From Aliidiomarina sanyensis (lineage in GTDB: Bacteria; Pseudomonadota; Gammaproteobacteria; Enterobacterales; Alteromonadaceae), in the NCBI RefSeq assembly GCF_003987175.1, contig NZ_PIPM01000014.1:1-49938 (forward strand): a DNA stretch of 49,938 nucleotides. Reading direction: 5' to 3'. Of the stretch, positions 16,309-25,217 are shown in pieces. Under the pieces are notes generated by a model. It worked only from the letters and a program-made list of their open reading frames with translations, did not search any database and was not told the origin of the DNA. The position numbers and the translations under genes are program-made. Numbering within the stretch: the first letter of the stretch is position 1; every line of letters starts with the position of its first letter.

Positions 16309-18057
16309 GTGACGCAGGGAGTAGGGAAGCAAATAGCCCGAGTTATTTTGCATGGATTCCATGGTCACTATCAGGGATTTCAGGCGATCACAGAACAGGC
16401 CAAAGCGCGCTTCGTGGCCCGGGATTGGGCTGCAATTCAAGCGGCCGCCCAAGCACGTATCAGCTTTTATGATGAGCGCGTGCACGAGTGCGTGGTGACC
16501 TTGCAAGGAAAGCTTCAGACAGAAACTCTCGATGAAACCTTGTGGACTGGCGTGCGCCAACAGTACGCTAGTTTTTTACAGTTTCACCCTCAAGCTGAGC
16601 TGGCCGAAACTTTTTTTAATTCGGTGTTTTGTAAACTGTTTCATCGGCGTTATTTCCACAACCAATTTATCTTTGTTGAATCGACGCTGGCGCAGCACAT
16701 CCCGGTGGCGGTTGAGACCGAATATCAAAGCTACTTTCCGGTGGCTGACGGGGTGCGAGAAACCATTCGGCAGATTGTCCAGGACATGGATCTGGGCGCG
16801 CCTTTCGCGGATCTTGAAGGTGATATTCAACAGCTGCTCCGAGCATTCACGCAACAAGCGAGTGTGAAAGCTCTCAGTGCCCATCAGTTTCGGCTCGATG
16901 TTCTGCGCAGTCCGTTTTACCGCAACAAGGCAGCGTACATCATTGGACGCATTGTCACTGAAGATGCTCACTACCCATTTATTGTGCCAGTCCTGATGAA
17001 TCGTGATGGTGCGCTGTATTTGGACGCATTAATTACGGACGTCGAGCAGATGTTAGTAATTTTCAGCTTTGCGCGCGCCTACTTTATGGTGAAGACCCGA
17101 GCGCCTTCCGCATTGGTTCGGTTTTTAAAGGGGCTGATGCCTCGCAAAACTCATGCGGAGTTGTATTCGGCGATTGGCTTTCACAAACAAGGGAAGAATG
17201 AATTTTATCGGGAGCTCCTTGAGCATTTAGCCCACACGGATGATCAATTTATCGCCGCACCGGGAATTCCGGGTTTGGTGATGATGGTGTTTACCTTGCC
17301 GTCCTTTCCGTATGTGTTCAAAGTGATTCGTGATCACTTTCCCGAATCCAAACCCTTTGGCCGCGACACCGTGCTGGCCCGTTATCAACTGGTCAAACGC
17401 CATGATCGGGTGGGTCGGATGGCGGATACCATGGAGTACTCAGAGGTTGCCTTACCGCGCAATCGTTTTCCACCGGAGCTTCTAAAGCAACTGCAAGGGA
17501 CGATTGGGAATACCCTAGTGCTGGAAGATGATTTGGTGATCTTCCGTCATTGCTACATCGAGAAGCGTCTAATTCCGCTCAATATCTATTTGGAAAATGC
17601 CGATGATGACACGGCCAAGCGGATTCTGCGGGACTACGGTGACGCGATTAAAGAAATGGTGGCGGCGAATATTTTCCCCGGTGATATGCTGTTAAAAAAC
17701 TTTGGTGTGACGCGCGGAAAGCGCGTGGTTTTCTATGACTATGACGAGGTGCAGTACCTGCATGAAATGACGTTTCGTGCGCTTCCACACACGGAAAGCT
17801 ATGAGGATATGCTGGGAGCCGATCGCAATGTTTCGGTGGCGCCTGGGGATGTATTTCCGGCGCAGATCGCGACCTTTGTTTTCCCGAACCCGAAACTTCG
17901 TACTCATTTTTGTGCACTGCATCCGGAGCTGTTGACGCCCGAGTACTGGCAGTCGCAACAAAAGCGCATCCACCAAGGCATCATGGCAGATATCTTTCCG
18001 TATCCTCAATCGGTGCGTTTTCGCGGCAAAAAAAAGCCCGACAAGATGTCGGGCTGA
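16309..18057 (+). CDS. aceK: Isocitrate dehydrogenase kinase/phosphatase
   Basis: AceK phosphorylates and dephosphorylates isocitrate dehydrogenase, setting the split between the TCA cycle and the glyoxylate shunt. The protein matches AceK along its length (IARVILHGFHGHY at the start, RTKTHAELYSAIGF-like and GLVMMVFTLPSFPYVFKVI in the middle, YDYDEVQYL near the end). GTG 16309 is chosen: GAGG lies 8 bases upstream and it gives 582 residues, near the 578 of E. coli; the longer ORF from 16222 adds 29 residues with no family match. Oddly, aceK is not downstream of aceBA but convergent with it, and its last codons contain the aceBA terminator. Confidence 0.95.
   Translation: MTQGVGKQIARVILHGFHGHYQGFQAITEQAKARFVARDWAAIQAAAQARISFYDERVHECVVTLQGKLQTETLDETLWTGVRQQYASFLQFHPQAELAETFFNSVFCKLFHRRYFHNQFIFVESTLAQHIPVAVETEYQSYFPVADGVRETIRQIVQDMDLGAPFADLEGDIQQLLRAFTQQASVKALSAHQFRLDVLRSPFYRNKAAYIIGRIVTEDAHYPFIVPVLMNRDGALYLDALITDVEQMLVIFSFARAYFMVKTRAPSALVRFLKGLMPRKTHAELYSAIGFHKQGKNEFYRELLEHLAHTDDQFIAAPGIPGLVMMVFTLPSFPYVFKVIRDHFPESKPFGRDTVLARYQLVKRHDRVGRMADTMEYSEVALPRNRFPPELLKQLQGTIGNTLVLEDDLVIFRHCYIEKRLIPLNIYLENADDDTAKRILRDYGDAIKEMVAANIFPGDMLLKNFGVTRGKRVVFYDYDEVQYLHEMTFRALPHTESYEDMLGADRNVSVAPGDVFPAQIATFVFPNPKLRTHFCALHPELLTPEYWQSQQKRIHQGIMADIFPYPQSVRFRGKKKPDKMSG
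18028..18055 (-). terminator. aceBA terminator inside the aceK 3' coding end
   Basis: On the minus strand AGCCCGACA-TCT-TGTCGGGCT, a perfect 9-bp stem with a 3-base loop, is followed by eight T. It terminates aceBA. On the plus strand the same bases encode the last residues of AceK (KKKPDKMSG), the stop codon overlaps the hairpin by one base, and no T run follows, so it should be one-directional. Confidence 0.88.
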
Positions 18058-18118
18058 GGCACAGAGGAGATGGCCTCTGAGGAGCAAACCTGCGAGGAAG
18101 CACAGGGTTGAACGTGGT

Positions 18119-19456
18119 TTACGCGGGCACCGAGAACTGTTCCTCTTCGGTTGAACCCTTCAAAGCAGTGACGGACGACACGCCGCCCTGAATAACGTTT
18201 GTGACATCATCGAAGTAACCTGTACCCACCTCTTGTTGGTGCGCGACAAAGGTGTAGCCTCGATCCGCTGCAGTAAATTCATCTTGCTGCAGTTTCACAT
18301 ATGCACTCATATCCTCTCGGGCGTAGTCATAAGCGAGGTTAAACATGTGGTACCACATGTTGTGGACACCCGCGAGCGTGATAAATTGGAACTTATATCC
18401 CATGGCAGCGAGCTCCCGTTGGAACTTCGCGATGGTGGCGTCGTCGAGGTGTCGCTTCCAGTTAAATGACGGTGAGCAATTGTACGCGAGCAGCTTGCCC
18501 GGATATTTCGCATGGACCGCTTCGGCAAACTGGCGTGCTTCATCGAGATCTGGTTTGGCGGTTTCGCACCACACGAGATCCGCATAAGGCGCATAGGCAA
18601 GCCCGCGTGAAATGGCCTGCTCAATCCCCGGACGAACCCGGTAAAAGCCTTCGGCGGTGCGCTCTCCGGTAATGAAAGGTGCATCGTTCGGATCGACATC
18701 ACTGGTGAGCAGATCGGCTGCATTGGCGTCGGTCCGCGCAACAATGAGGGTATCGACTCCAGCAACGTCCGCCGCGAGCCGGGCAGCAATCAGTTTTTGC
18801 ACCGCTTCTTGGGTCGGGACGAGGACTTTCCCACCCATGTGGCCACATTTTTTCACCGAGGCCAGCTGATCTTCAAAATGCACGCCTGCGGCGCCGGATT
18901 TGATCATGCCGAGCATCAGTTCATAGGCGTTCAGAACGCCACCAAATCCAGCCTCGGCATCGGCCACAATCGGGGCGAAATAATCAATGTAATCGGGGTG
19001 TTCGGGGGTGATGCCTTTGGCGCATTGAATTTGATCCGCTCGGCTAAACGAGTTGTTGATTCGCTCAATGACTTTTGGCACGGAATCAACCGGGTAGAGC
19101 GATTGATCCGGATACATGCTGGCGGCTGAATTGTTATCCGCGGCGACCTGCCATCCTGATAAATAAATGGCCTGCAGTCCCGCTTTTACTTGCTGTACCG
19201 CTTGACCACCGGTCAAAGCACCGAGGGCGTTGACATAGTCTTTGCCAAATTTTGCTTTGGCATCACCGTTGAGCAAGCGCCATAACTTGGCAGCGCCTTC
19301 CTGTGCGTGGGTGTAGGTTACTTGGCGGGAACCGCGCAAGCGAATGACATCGTCGGCGCTGTAGGTCCGTTGGACTCCTTTCCAGCGAGCTTCGGTCGCC
19401 CAGCTGTGTGCAAGTGCTTGGGCCTTGGATGGCTGTGTTTCTGTCTTCGTTTTCAT
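18119..19456 (-). CDS. aceA: Isocitrate lyase
   Basis: Isocitrate lyase cleaves isocitrate to glyoxylate and succinate, the first glyoxylate-shunt step, in the cytoplasm. The 445-residue product has the signature KKCGHMGGK with catalytic C204, [14 protein letters not shown] metal-site residues (ADAEAGFGG at 165-173) and the NCSPSFNW block. AAGGAG precedes the ATG by 8 bases. It follows aceB by 40 bases on the same strand, so aceBA is one operon, ending at the hairpin in the aceK 3' end. Confidence 0.97.
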   Translation of the reverse strand: MKTKTETQPSKAQALAHSWATEARWKGVQRTYSADDVIRLRGSRQVTYTHAQEGAAKLWRLLNGDAKAKFGKDYVNALGALTGGQAVQQVKAGLQAIYLSGWQVAADNNSAASMYPDQSLYPVDSVPKVIERINNSFSRADQIQCAKGITPEHPDYIDYFAPIVADAEAGFGGVLNAYELMLGMIKSGAAGVHFEDQLASVKKCGHMGGKVLVPTQEAVQKLIAARLAADVAGVDTLIVARTDANAADLLTSDVDPNDAPFITGERTAEGFYRVRPGIEQAISRGLAYAPYADLVWCETAKPDLDEARQFAEAVHAKYPGKLLAYNCSPSFNWKRHLDDATIAKFQRELAAMGYKFQFITLAGVHNMWYHMFNLAYDYAREDMSAYVKLQQDEFTAADRGYTFVAHQQEVGTGYFDDVTNVIQGGVSSVTALKGSTEEEQFSVPA

Positions 19457-19496
19457 GGTCTTGCTCCTTGGGTTTTAATTCGGTTCGGGCAATCGA

Positions 19497-21107
19497 CTAC
19501 AGTTGGCGATATCCGGGAAGCGTTAAAAAGTCAGTGAGTTCAGGACTTACAATAAGATCTTTCAGTAGAGTTTGAGCGGCCTCAAACGGAAGCGATTCAG
19601 AGGTGTTCTCGGTCACTTTGCGAGCCTCCTCATCGAGCAGGCGAAGCACAAAGTCAGCGGTTACCGGTGTGCCGCAATCCAACGTTTTTTTGTGCGTGAG
19701 AAGTTGCCAGATCGAGGTGCGACAAATCTCCGCAGTGGCCGCGTCTTCCATCAGGCCCTCAATGGGTACGCAGCCTTTTCCAGCAAGCCATGCGGCAATA
19801 TATTGCAGACCCACGCGCAGATTGGTCCGCACACCGGACTCCGTGTAGGGGCCAGGGCAGGGTGTGAGTAAGTCCGCTTGAGTAATGGGTGGATCATCGC
19901 TGCGCGTCACGTGGAGTTGATTTGGATAATCCCCGATATATTTCGCTGCAACGTCGCGCACAATAGGAGCGAGTCCCGGGTGAGCAATCCAAGTGCCATC
20001 ATGTCCATCGCCAAACTCCCGTTCCTTGTCGGCGCGCACTTTGGCAAAAATGGTTTCATTTTCCGCCGGTTCCTTGCTAGGAATAAGCGCCGCCATGCCG
20101 CCCATCGCAAATGCGCCCCGCTGATGACAGGTTTGAATCAAGAGGCGGGAATAGGCGTGCAAGAATGGCTGCTGCATGGTGACCGTATGGCGGTCAGGCA
20201 AAAGACGGTCTGGGTGCGCCCGCAACGTTTTAATGTAGGAGAAAATATAATCCCAACGTCCACAGTTTAAGCCCACGATGTAATCTTTGAGGGCGTGCAA
20301 AATCTCGTGCATCTGAAAGACCGCTGGTAAGGTTTCGATCAGTACCGTGCAGCGAATGGTGCCCTTGGGTTGAGCGAAGTAATTCTCGGTGAAGGCAAAC
20401 ACATCATTCCACCACACAGCTTCTTGATGATGTTGGAGCTTCGGGATGTAGTAATAGACACCCGAGCCTTGCGCAGTGCGGGTCTTGACGTTGTGATAGA
20501 AGTAAAGTGCAAAATCAAACAGCGCGCCGGGAATGGGCTGACCTTGAAATTCCACATGTTTCTCAGGTAAGTGCAGTCCGCGAACCCGAGCGATCAGGAG
20601 TGCGGTCTTATCGTTCAACTGATACGACTTATCTCTTGCGATATCGGTAAATTGAATGGTGCCTTGATTGGCATCTTTCAGGTTCCGCTGCCCCTGAATT
20701 AGACCTTCCCACGTGGGGGATTGGGCGTCCTCAAAGTCGGCCATAAACACGTCGACATCTGAATTCAGCGCGTTGATGACCATTTTTCGATCCACAGGTC
20801 CGGTGATTTCCAAATGTCGTTTCTGCAGGTCCCCGGGAATGGGCGCCACGCGCCATTGGCCGTCGCGGATTTGCCGTGTGGCGGGGTCGAAATCAGGCAA
20901 TGCACCGGCGTCGTACTGTGCTTGTGCAATGTCTCGTTGGGCGAGTAATTCCTGATGGCGCTCTTGAAAGGCTTCGACCAATGCGGCAAGAAATTGGCAA
21001 GCTGTGGGGGTCAGAATGTCATCGGCTCCGGCGCGGTATGCTGCGGCGATTGAGAGCTCGTTAGCTGAAGCAGCGGTGCGTTCAGAGCGGTCTAAAACTG
21101 AAGTCAT
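19497..21107 (-). CDS. aceB: Malate synthase A
   Basis: Malate synthase condenses glyoxylate with acetyl-CoA to malate, completing the shunt. The 536-residue protein has the family signature around VGLNCGRWDYIFSYIK, the N-terminal block DFEDAQSPTW, and the length of the A isoform (E. coli 533); it is not the longer GlcB type. It is the first gene of aceBA. The upstream region holds two overlapping inverted repeats at 21155-21187 and a TTGACC hexamer further out, probable control elements for growth on acetate or fatty acids. Confidence 0.96.
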   Translation of the reverse strand: MTSVLDRSERTAASANELSIAAAYRAGADDILTPTACQFLAALVEAFQERHQELLAQRDIAQAQYDAGALPDFDPATRQIRDGQWRVAPIPGDLQKRHLEITGPVDRKMVINALNSDVDVFMADFEDAQSPTWEGLIQGQRNLKDANQGTIQFTDIARDKSYQLNDKTALLIARVRGLHLPEKHVEFQGQPIPGALFDFALYFYHNVKTRTAQGSGVYYYIPKLQHHQEAVWWNDVFAFTENYFAQPKGTIRCTVLIETLPAVFQMHEILHALKDYIVGLNCGRWDYIFSYIKTLRAHPDRLLPDRHTVTMQQPFLHAYSRLLIQTCHQRGAFAMGGMAALIPSKEPAENETIFAKVRADKEREFGDGHDGTWIAHPGLAPIVRDVAAKYIGDYPNQLHVTRSDDPPITQADLLTPCPGPYTESGVRTNLRVGLQYIAAWLAGKGCVPIEGLMEDAATAEICRTSIWQLLTHKKTLDCGTPVTADFVLRLLDEEARKVTENTSESLPFEAAQTLLKDLIVSPELTDFLTLPGYRQL

Positions 21108-21154
21108 GGTGTCGTCCGTATGTTGAATTTTTGTTCATCACGGACTGAGTATGC

Positions 21155-21187
21155 GATTGGATTTTTCATTCATCCAATCTATGAATG
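21155..21187. promoter_or_regulatory. Two interlocked inverted repeats upstream of aceB
   Basis: GATTGGAT at 21155-21162 pairs with ATCCAATC at 21172-21179 (9-base gap), and CATTCAT at 21167-21173 pairs with ATGAATG at 21181-21187 (7-base gap). The two can form only alternately. They lie 48-80 bases before the aceB start, so they are either operator sites or a switchable 5' UTR hairpin. The regulator is unknown. Confidence 0.55.
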
Positions 21188-21329
21188 GAATTCTAGCTAT
21201 TCACGAAGATTATTTATTTTCCTCATAAATTGAGTGAATTTTGGTCAATGTGCGCATAAAAAGCGCTGTGGGCGGGCGGTCCCGCGCCGATCGATGATGG
21301 CGCAGGACGCGAAACAAGGGCTTAAATCC

Positions 21330-22769
21330 TCATCCGTACAAGGTAAAGGAGTGCGTATTTAAGTATAGATGCGCAAGAATTCCACCGACATAGCCAAGGA
21401 AGATGACCGGTGCCCACTTTAAATGGCTCATGAAGGTGTAATACCCTCGCGCTTGGCCCATCAGTGCAACCCCAGCGGCGGATCCGACCGATAAGAGACT
21501 TCCGCCAGTGCCGGCGGTCAGTGTGATAAGAAGCCAGTGCCCGTGAGACATGTCAGGTTGCATCGTCAGCACCGCAAACATAACTGGAATGTTATCAATC
21601 ACCGCGGAAGCCATGCCAAGGACGATATTGGCGTAGGTGGCATCCCATTGGGTGTAGAGAAAATCGGACATCAGGGCCAGATAGCCCAAGAACCCAAGAC
21701 CGCCAACACACATCACAACGCCGTAGAAGAACAGCAAGGTGTCCCATTCTGCTCGCGCAACGCGGCTAAATACGTCAAAAGGTACGACACTTCCGAGCCG
21801 CTTTAGGCGCTCCTGATCACCTGCACGTTCGGCCATTGCGCGTTTGCGTGCCAAGGAACCGGGCAGGGTCATGCGCAGGAAGTAACCAAAGAACTGCAAG
21901 TAACCCAAGCCCATCATCATGCCCAAAACAGGGGGTAAATGGAGTAGGGTGTGACAGGCAACCGCGGTTGCAATCGTCAGCAAGAAGAGGAGTGTAATGC
22001 GGATGGCTCCGCGCTTCAGCTCGACCACCTCGTCATTTGCGATCGGCTTTTTATCTTCCACAAAGAAACTCATGATGACCGCAGGGATCAGATAATTGAC
22101 GACGGCGGGAATAAAGAGCACTAAGAATTCATGGATACTTACTAATCCTGCCTGCCAAACCATCAGGGTGGTGATATCGCCAAACGGACTGAAGGCGCCC
22201 CCTGCGTTTGCGGCCACGACAATATTGACACAGCTCAGTGCGATAAATTTTTTATCTCCCTCGGCAACTTTCATAACGACCGCACACATCAAAAGGGCGG
22301 TGGTGAGGTTGTCCGCAATGGGTGAGATAAAAAACGAGAGGATACCAGTAATCCAAAACAGCGAGCGATAGCTAAAACCACGTCGCGTCAGCCATGACCG
22401 TAAGGCGTCAAAGAGACGGCGCTCCTCGAGGGCATTGATATAGGTCATGGCCACAAGAAGGAATAACATGAGTTCTGCGAATTCAAGGAGCGTGGTGCGA
22501 AATGCGCTCTCTGCAGCTGCTTGCATGCCGTGCTGGGTGTAAATCCAACCGATAATAATCCAGATTACGCCAGCGGCGACCAGCACAGGTTTGGACTTTC
22601 GCATATGGAGCTTTTCTTCGCCCATCACCAATAGATAGGCGATGGAGAAAATAAAGAGCGCGAACAATCCAAGCCCTGTACCGGTTAAATCCATTTCCGG
22701 CGCAGCCGCGAAGGCTGCTGGGCTCACGAAGAGGGTTAGCAGGGCAAGAAGGAGCAGAGCAAATTTCAT
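21330..22769 (-). CDS. nhaD: Na+/H+ antiporter NhaD
   Basis: The protein belongs to the NhaD branch of the ion transporter superfamily and should exchange cytoplasmic Na+ (or Li+) for H+ across the inner membrane. About 12-13 helices follow a signal-like first segment. Recognisable blocks are FFISPIADNLTTALLM, NAGGAFSPFGDITTLMVWQ, MASAVIDNIPVMFAVL and TAGTGGSLLSVGSAAGVA, typical of NhaD. The start at 22769 is chosen over 22775 and the extended 22853 because AGG lies 8 bases upstream and 479 residues matches known NhaD proteins. It suits a marine or haloalkaliphilic host. Single gene between aceB and tRNA-Phe. Confidence 0.93.
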   Translation of the reverse strand: MKFALLLLALLTLFVSPAAFAAAPEMDLTGTGLGLFALFIFSIAYLLVMGEEKLHMRKSKPVLVAAGVIWIIIGWIYTQHGMQAAAESAFRTTLLEFAELMLFLLVAMTYINALEERRLFDALRSWLTRRGFSYRSLFWITGILSFFISPIADNLTTALLMCAVVMKVAEGDKKFIALSCVNIVVAANAGGAFSPFGDITTLMVWQAGLVSIHEFLVLFIPAVVNYLIPAVIMSFFVEDKKPIANDEVVELKRGAIRITLLFLLTIATAVACHTLLHLPPVLGMMMGLGYLQFFGYFLRMTLPGSLARKRAMAERAGDQERLKRLGSVVPFDVFSRVARAEWDTLLFFYGVVMCVGGLGFLGYLALMSDFLYTQWDATYANIVLGMASAVIDNIPVMFAVLTMQPDMSHGHWLLITLTAGTGGSLLSVGSAAGVALMGQARGYYTFMSHLKWAPVIFLGYVGGILAHLYLNTHSFTLYG

Positions 22770-23045
22770 GGTCATAACCTGTTCGTAGCAAGCGAGCAAC
22801 ACAGACACGAAGCGAGGACCGCGATCGGTGCCTGAAAGGTGAGTTATCGGCATTTTGGGCTCAAGATGAAGTTAATCGCGCAAACTTCTCTGCTGACCGC
22901 AAAAAGCGGCGCAAGATTACCACAATCCCTAGGCAATGGATTGATAAATTTAACGAATGACTAACATTTTTTGGGGTTACTAAGAAGTAGGTACGATCGA
23001 AGCCAAGGCCGGAGGAGGCAACGGGGTGAAGCGAGCCGTGTGCAA
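22770..23045. other. Intergenic region between nhaD and tRNA-Phe
   Basis: About 276 bases without a supported gene, holding the nhaD promoter region (no convincing -35/-10 pair seen). The tRNA-Phe terminator begins directly beyond it. Confidence 0.4.
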
Positions 23046-23077
23046 CAAAAAAGCCCCGCTCTTGCGAGCAGGGCTTT
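23046..23077 (-). terminator. Terminator of tRNA-Phe
   Basis: On the minus strand AAGCCCTGCTC-GCAA-GAGCGGGGCTT forms an 11-bp stem (one G-T pair) with a GNRA loop, followed by T residues. Confidence 0.92.
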
Positions 23078-23087
23078 CGGGAATAAA

Positions 23088-23163
23088 TGGTGCCCAGAGG
23101 CGGAATCGAACCACCGACACGGGGATTTTCAATCCCCTGCTCTACCAACTGAGCTATCTGGGC
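23088..23163 (-). tRNA. tRNA-Phe (GAA)
   Basis: The minus strand gives a 76-base cloverleaf with CCA encoded: acceptor GCCCAGA/TCTGGGC, D arm AGCTCAGTTGGTAGAGC, anticodon stem GGGGA/TCCCC with loop TTGAAAA (GAA), and T arm GGTTCGATTCC. It is almost the E. coli tRNA-Phe sequence. It stands alone between nhaD and speA with its own promoter and terminator. Confidence 0.98.
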
Positions 23164-23204
23164 AAACCGAGCTGCCGGACACAGTGTCCTGTGCGACAAC
23201 GGAT

Positions 23205-23265
23205 GCAATTAAACGTGTTTGCGCTGTGCAAGTCAACCGGTTTTTGCCAGTTCACGTTTAATTGC
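23205..23265. repeat. Perfect 13-bp inverted repeat around the tRNA-Phe promoter
   Basis: GCAATTAAACGTG (23205-23217) and CACGTTTAATTGC (23253-23265) are exact reverse complements separated by 35 bases. One arm contains the -10 box and the arms enclose the -35 box. They also lie just past the speA stop, so in that transcript they could form a long stem. Confidence 0.7.
23208..23236 (-). promoter_or_regulatory. Sigma-70 promoter for tRNA-Phe
   Basis: On the minus strand TTGACT (23231-23236), a 17-base spacer and TTTAAT (23208-23213) are well placed to start transcription about 35-40 bases before the tRNA 5' end. Confidence 0.8.
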
Positions 23266-23306
23266 TCAGGAAATACACATTTCTCTGTGTTTTCCCGCGG
23301 AACCTT

Positions 23307-25217
23307 TTATTTGTCGTAGCGTAAGTAAGTACTTCCCGACAAGCAACGCTCGTAAAAGTCCGTCCATCTGACGCCTTCACGGGGTGCTAAATGACCTTTG
23401 CGAATTTGCTTATCAATGGCTTTTTTGACCATCTTTGCCATGTAGTCAGTGTTGTACTGCATGGTTTCGAGTACTTTCTCAGCGCTGTGACCTGGAACGA
23501 TTTCTTCGATATAAAACGCGCCTGGCTCATCGTCATGACTGAAGATATGAACTTCCGTCAACCGGCCAAACAGGTTGTGCATATCGCCCATGACGTCTTG
23601 GTATGCACCGGTCAAGAACATGCCGATCGGGTAACTTTCACCTTTGTTGAGACGGTGCATCGGAATGTTGTCACTGATGTGATTATTCTCGATATACTTC
23701 CCAATCTTGCCGTCACTATCACAGGTAATGTCGGCAATCGACACGCGAACCTGAGGCTTTTCGTTCAAACGAATCAGCGGGACGATAGGGAGGAGCTGCC
23801 CAATGGCCCACGTATCTGCCGCCGATTGGAAAATAGACATATTCGCGAGGTATTGACTCGCAAGGGTGTCTTCGAGCTCTTCTAGTTCTTGAATTTGACG
23901 CGTCTCATCGTCCAGTGCTGAATGAATCTCCGTGAGCGTCATCCAATACATGGTATCGATTTTCGCCATCTCGAGAACACTTAGAATCCCGAGTTTAAAT
24001 GCTTCATAGGCGCTTTGCTTATAGGCCGCCGCGTCGTTAAAGCGTTCCTGTGGGTGCAGATCATTGGCGCCGATCAGCTCACGCATGTTGCTGACCAAAA
24101 CGTGCTCGCCTTCCGTAGGTGATACATCATAATTGGTCGCAGCAGGATTTACTTCACCCACGACATTGGTCACCACCAAGCTGTGATGCGCGGTAATGGC
24201 ACGGCCACTTTCGCTCACTAGGTTAGGATGTTTGACGTCTTCAAGGTCACAGATCTGCTTGACGCCGTATACCACGTCCGCGACGTACTCTTCGGTTGAG
24301 TAGTTACGTGAAGAATCTGTCGTGGTACTGCTTCCGTCGTAATCGATTCCCAAGCCACCGCCGATATCCAGATACTCGAGCGGTACGCCCATCTGAACGA
24401 GCTTCGCGTATAAGCGAGCGCCTTCAGTTACGGCTTCTTTGACCTTCCGAATGTCGGACAACTGGCTACCAATATGGAAGTGCAATAATTTTGCACAATG
24501 CAGCATGTCGTGCTCTTTCAAATACTCAATGGCGTTGACGATCTCGGCAATTCCAAGACCGAATTTGGCGCGATCGCCACTGGAGCTCGACCACTTGCCG
24601 GTACTGCGAACCATCATCTTGGAGCGCAGTCCGATCATTGGATCGATTTTTAGTTTCTTGGCTAAACGCACAAGCATCTCGAGTTCAGAGAACTTCTCAA
24701 CGACCACAATCATTTTACGGCCAATGTGGCGTCCGAGCAGCGCGAGCGTCAGATAGTCTTCATCTTTGTAACCATTCAAAATGGTCAGTGCTTCGCTGTT
24801 ATCGTTGTATGCAAGCACCGCCATCAACTCGGGCTTTGAGCCTGCTTCCAGACCATAGTTGTAGGGTTCACCTGCGTCGAGGATCTCCTCGACGACTTCC
24901 CGCATCTGATTCACTTTGATCGGGTAAACGCCGACGTATTCGCCTTCGTATTCCGCGTTTGTGATCGTTTCCCGGAACGTTTCGTTCAGGATTTCCACCT
25001 GAGAGCGCAAAATATCGTGAAAACGGATAACAGCCGGAAATTGAATGCCTTCAGCTTGCATTTCATCGAGCACTTCTTGCATGTCAATAAAGACATCCGG
25101 CTTGCGATGATTTGGTGAAATCTGAATATTCCCATGCTCACCGATTGAGAAATAACCAGCCCCCCAGCGCTTCACTCCATATAGCTCTTCAGCGTCTTCG
25201 ATGGTCCAATTACTCAT
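23307..25217 (-). CDS. speA: Biosynthetic arginine decarboxylase
   Basis: SpeA decarboxylates L-arginine to agmatine with pyridoxal phosphate, the first step to putrescine. The 636-residue protein is the long fold-III form: PLP lysine K101 in VYPIKVNQ, HIGSQL, the glycine-rich GGGLGIDYDGS, and the catalytic cysteine in ADITCDSDGKIG. Length and motifs match E. coli SpeA (about 630-658). Its start overlaps the speB stop by 4 bases, so speB-speA is a translationally coupled operon in the unusual order agmatinase first. It may also dispose of arginine released by the peptide locus 5-13 kb away. No T-rich terminator is seen after it. Confidence 0.96.
   Translation of the reverse strand: MSNWTIEDAEELYGVKRWGAGYFSIGEHGNIQISPNHRKPDVFIDMQEVLDEMQAEGIQFPAVIRFHDILRSQVEILNETFRETITNAEYEGEYVGVYPIKVNQMREVVEEILDAGEPYNYGLEAGSKPELMAVLAYNDNSEALTILNGYKDEDYLTLALLGRHIGRKMIVVVEKFSELEMLVRLAKKLKIDPMIGLRSKMMVRSTGKWSSSSGDRAKFGLGIAEIVNAIEYLKEHDMLHCAKLLHFHIGSQLSDIRKVKEAVTEGARLYAKLVQMGVPLEYLDIGGGLGIDYDGSSTTTDSSRNYSTEEYVADVVYGVKQICDLEDVKHPNLVSESGRAITAHHSLVVTNVVGEVNPAATNYDVSPTEGEHVLVSNMRELIGANDLHPQERFNDAAAYKQSAYEAFKLGILSVLEMAKIDTMYWMTLTEIHSALDDETRQIQELEELEDTLASQYLANMSIFQSAADTWAIGQLLPIVPLIRLNEKPQVRVSIADITCDSDGKIGKYIENNHISDNIPMHRLNKGESYPIGMFLTGAYQDVMGDMHNLFGRLTEVHIFSHDDEPGAFYIEEIVPGHSAEKVLETMQYNTDYMAKMVKKAIDKQIRKGHLAPREGVRWTDFYERCLSGSTYLRYDK

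Noticed and set aside
22971..23319. Open frames running across tRNA-Phe
   Set aside because: They are translations of the antisense strand of the tRNA, its terminator and its promoter.
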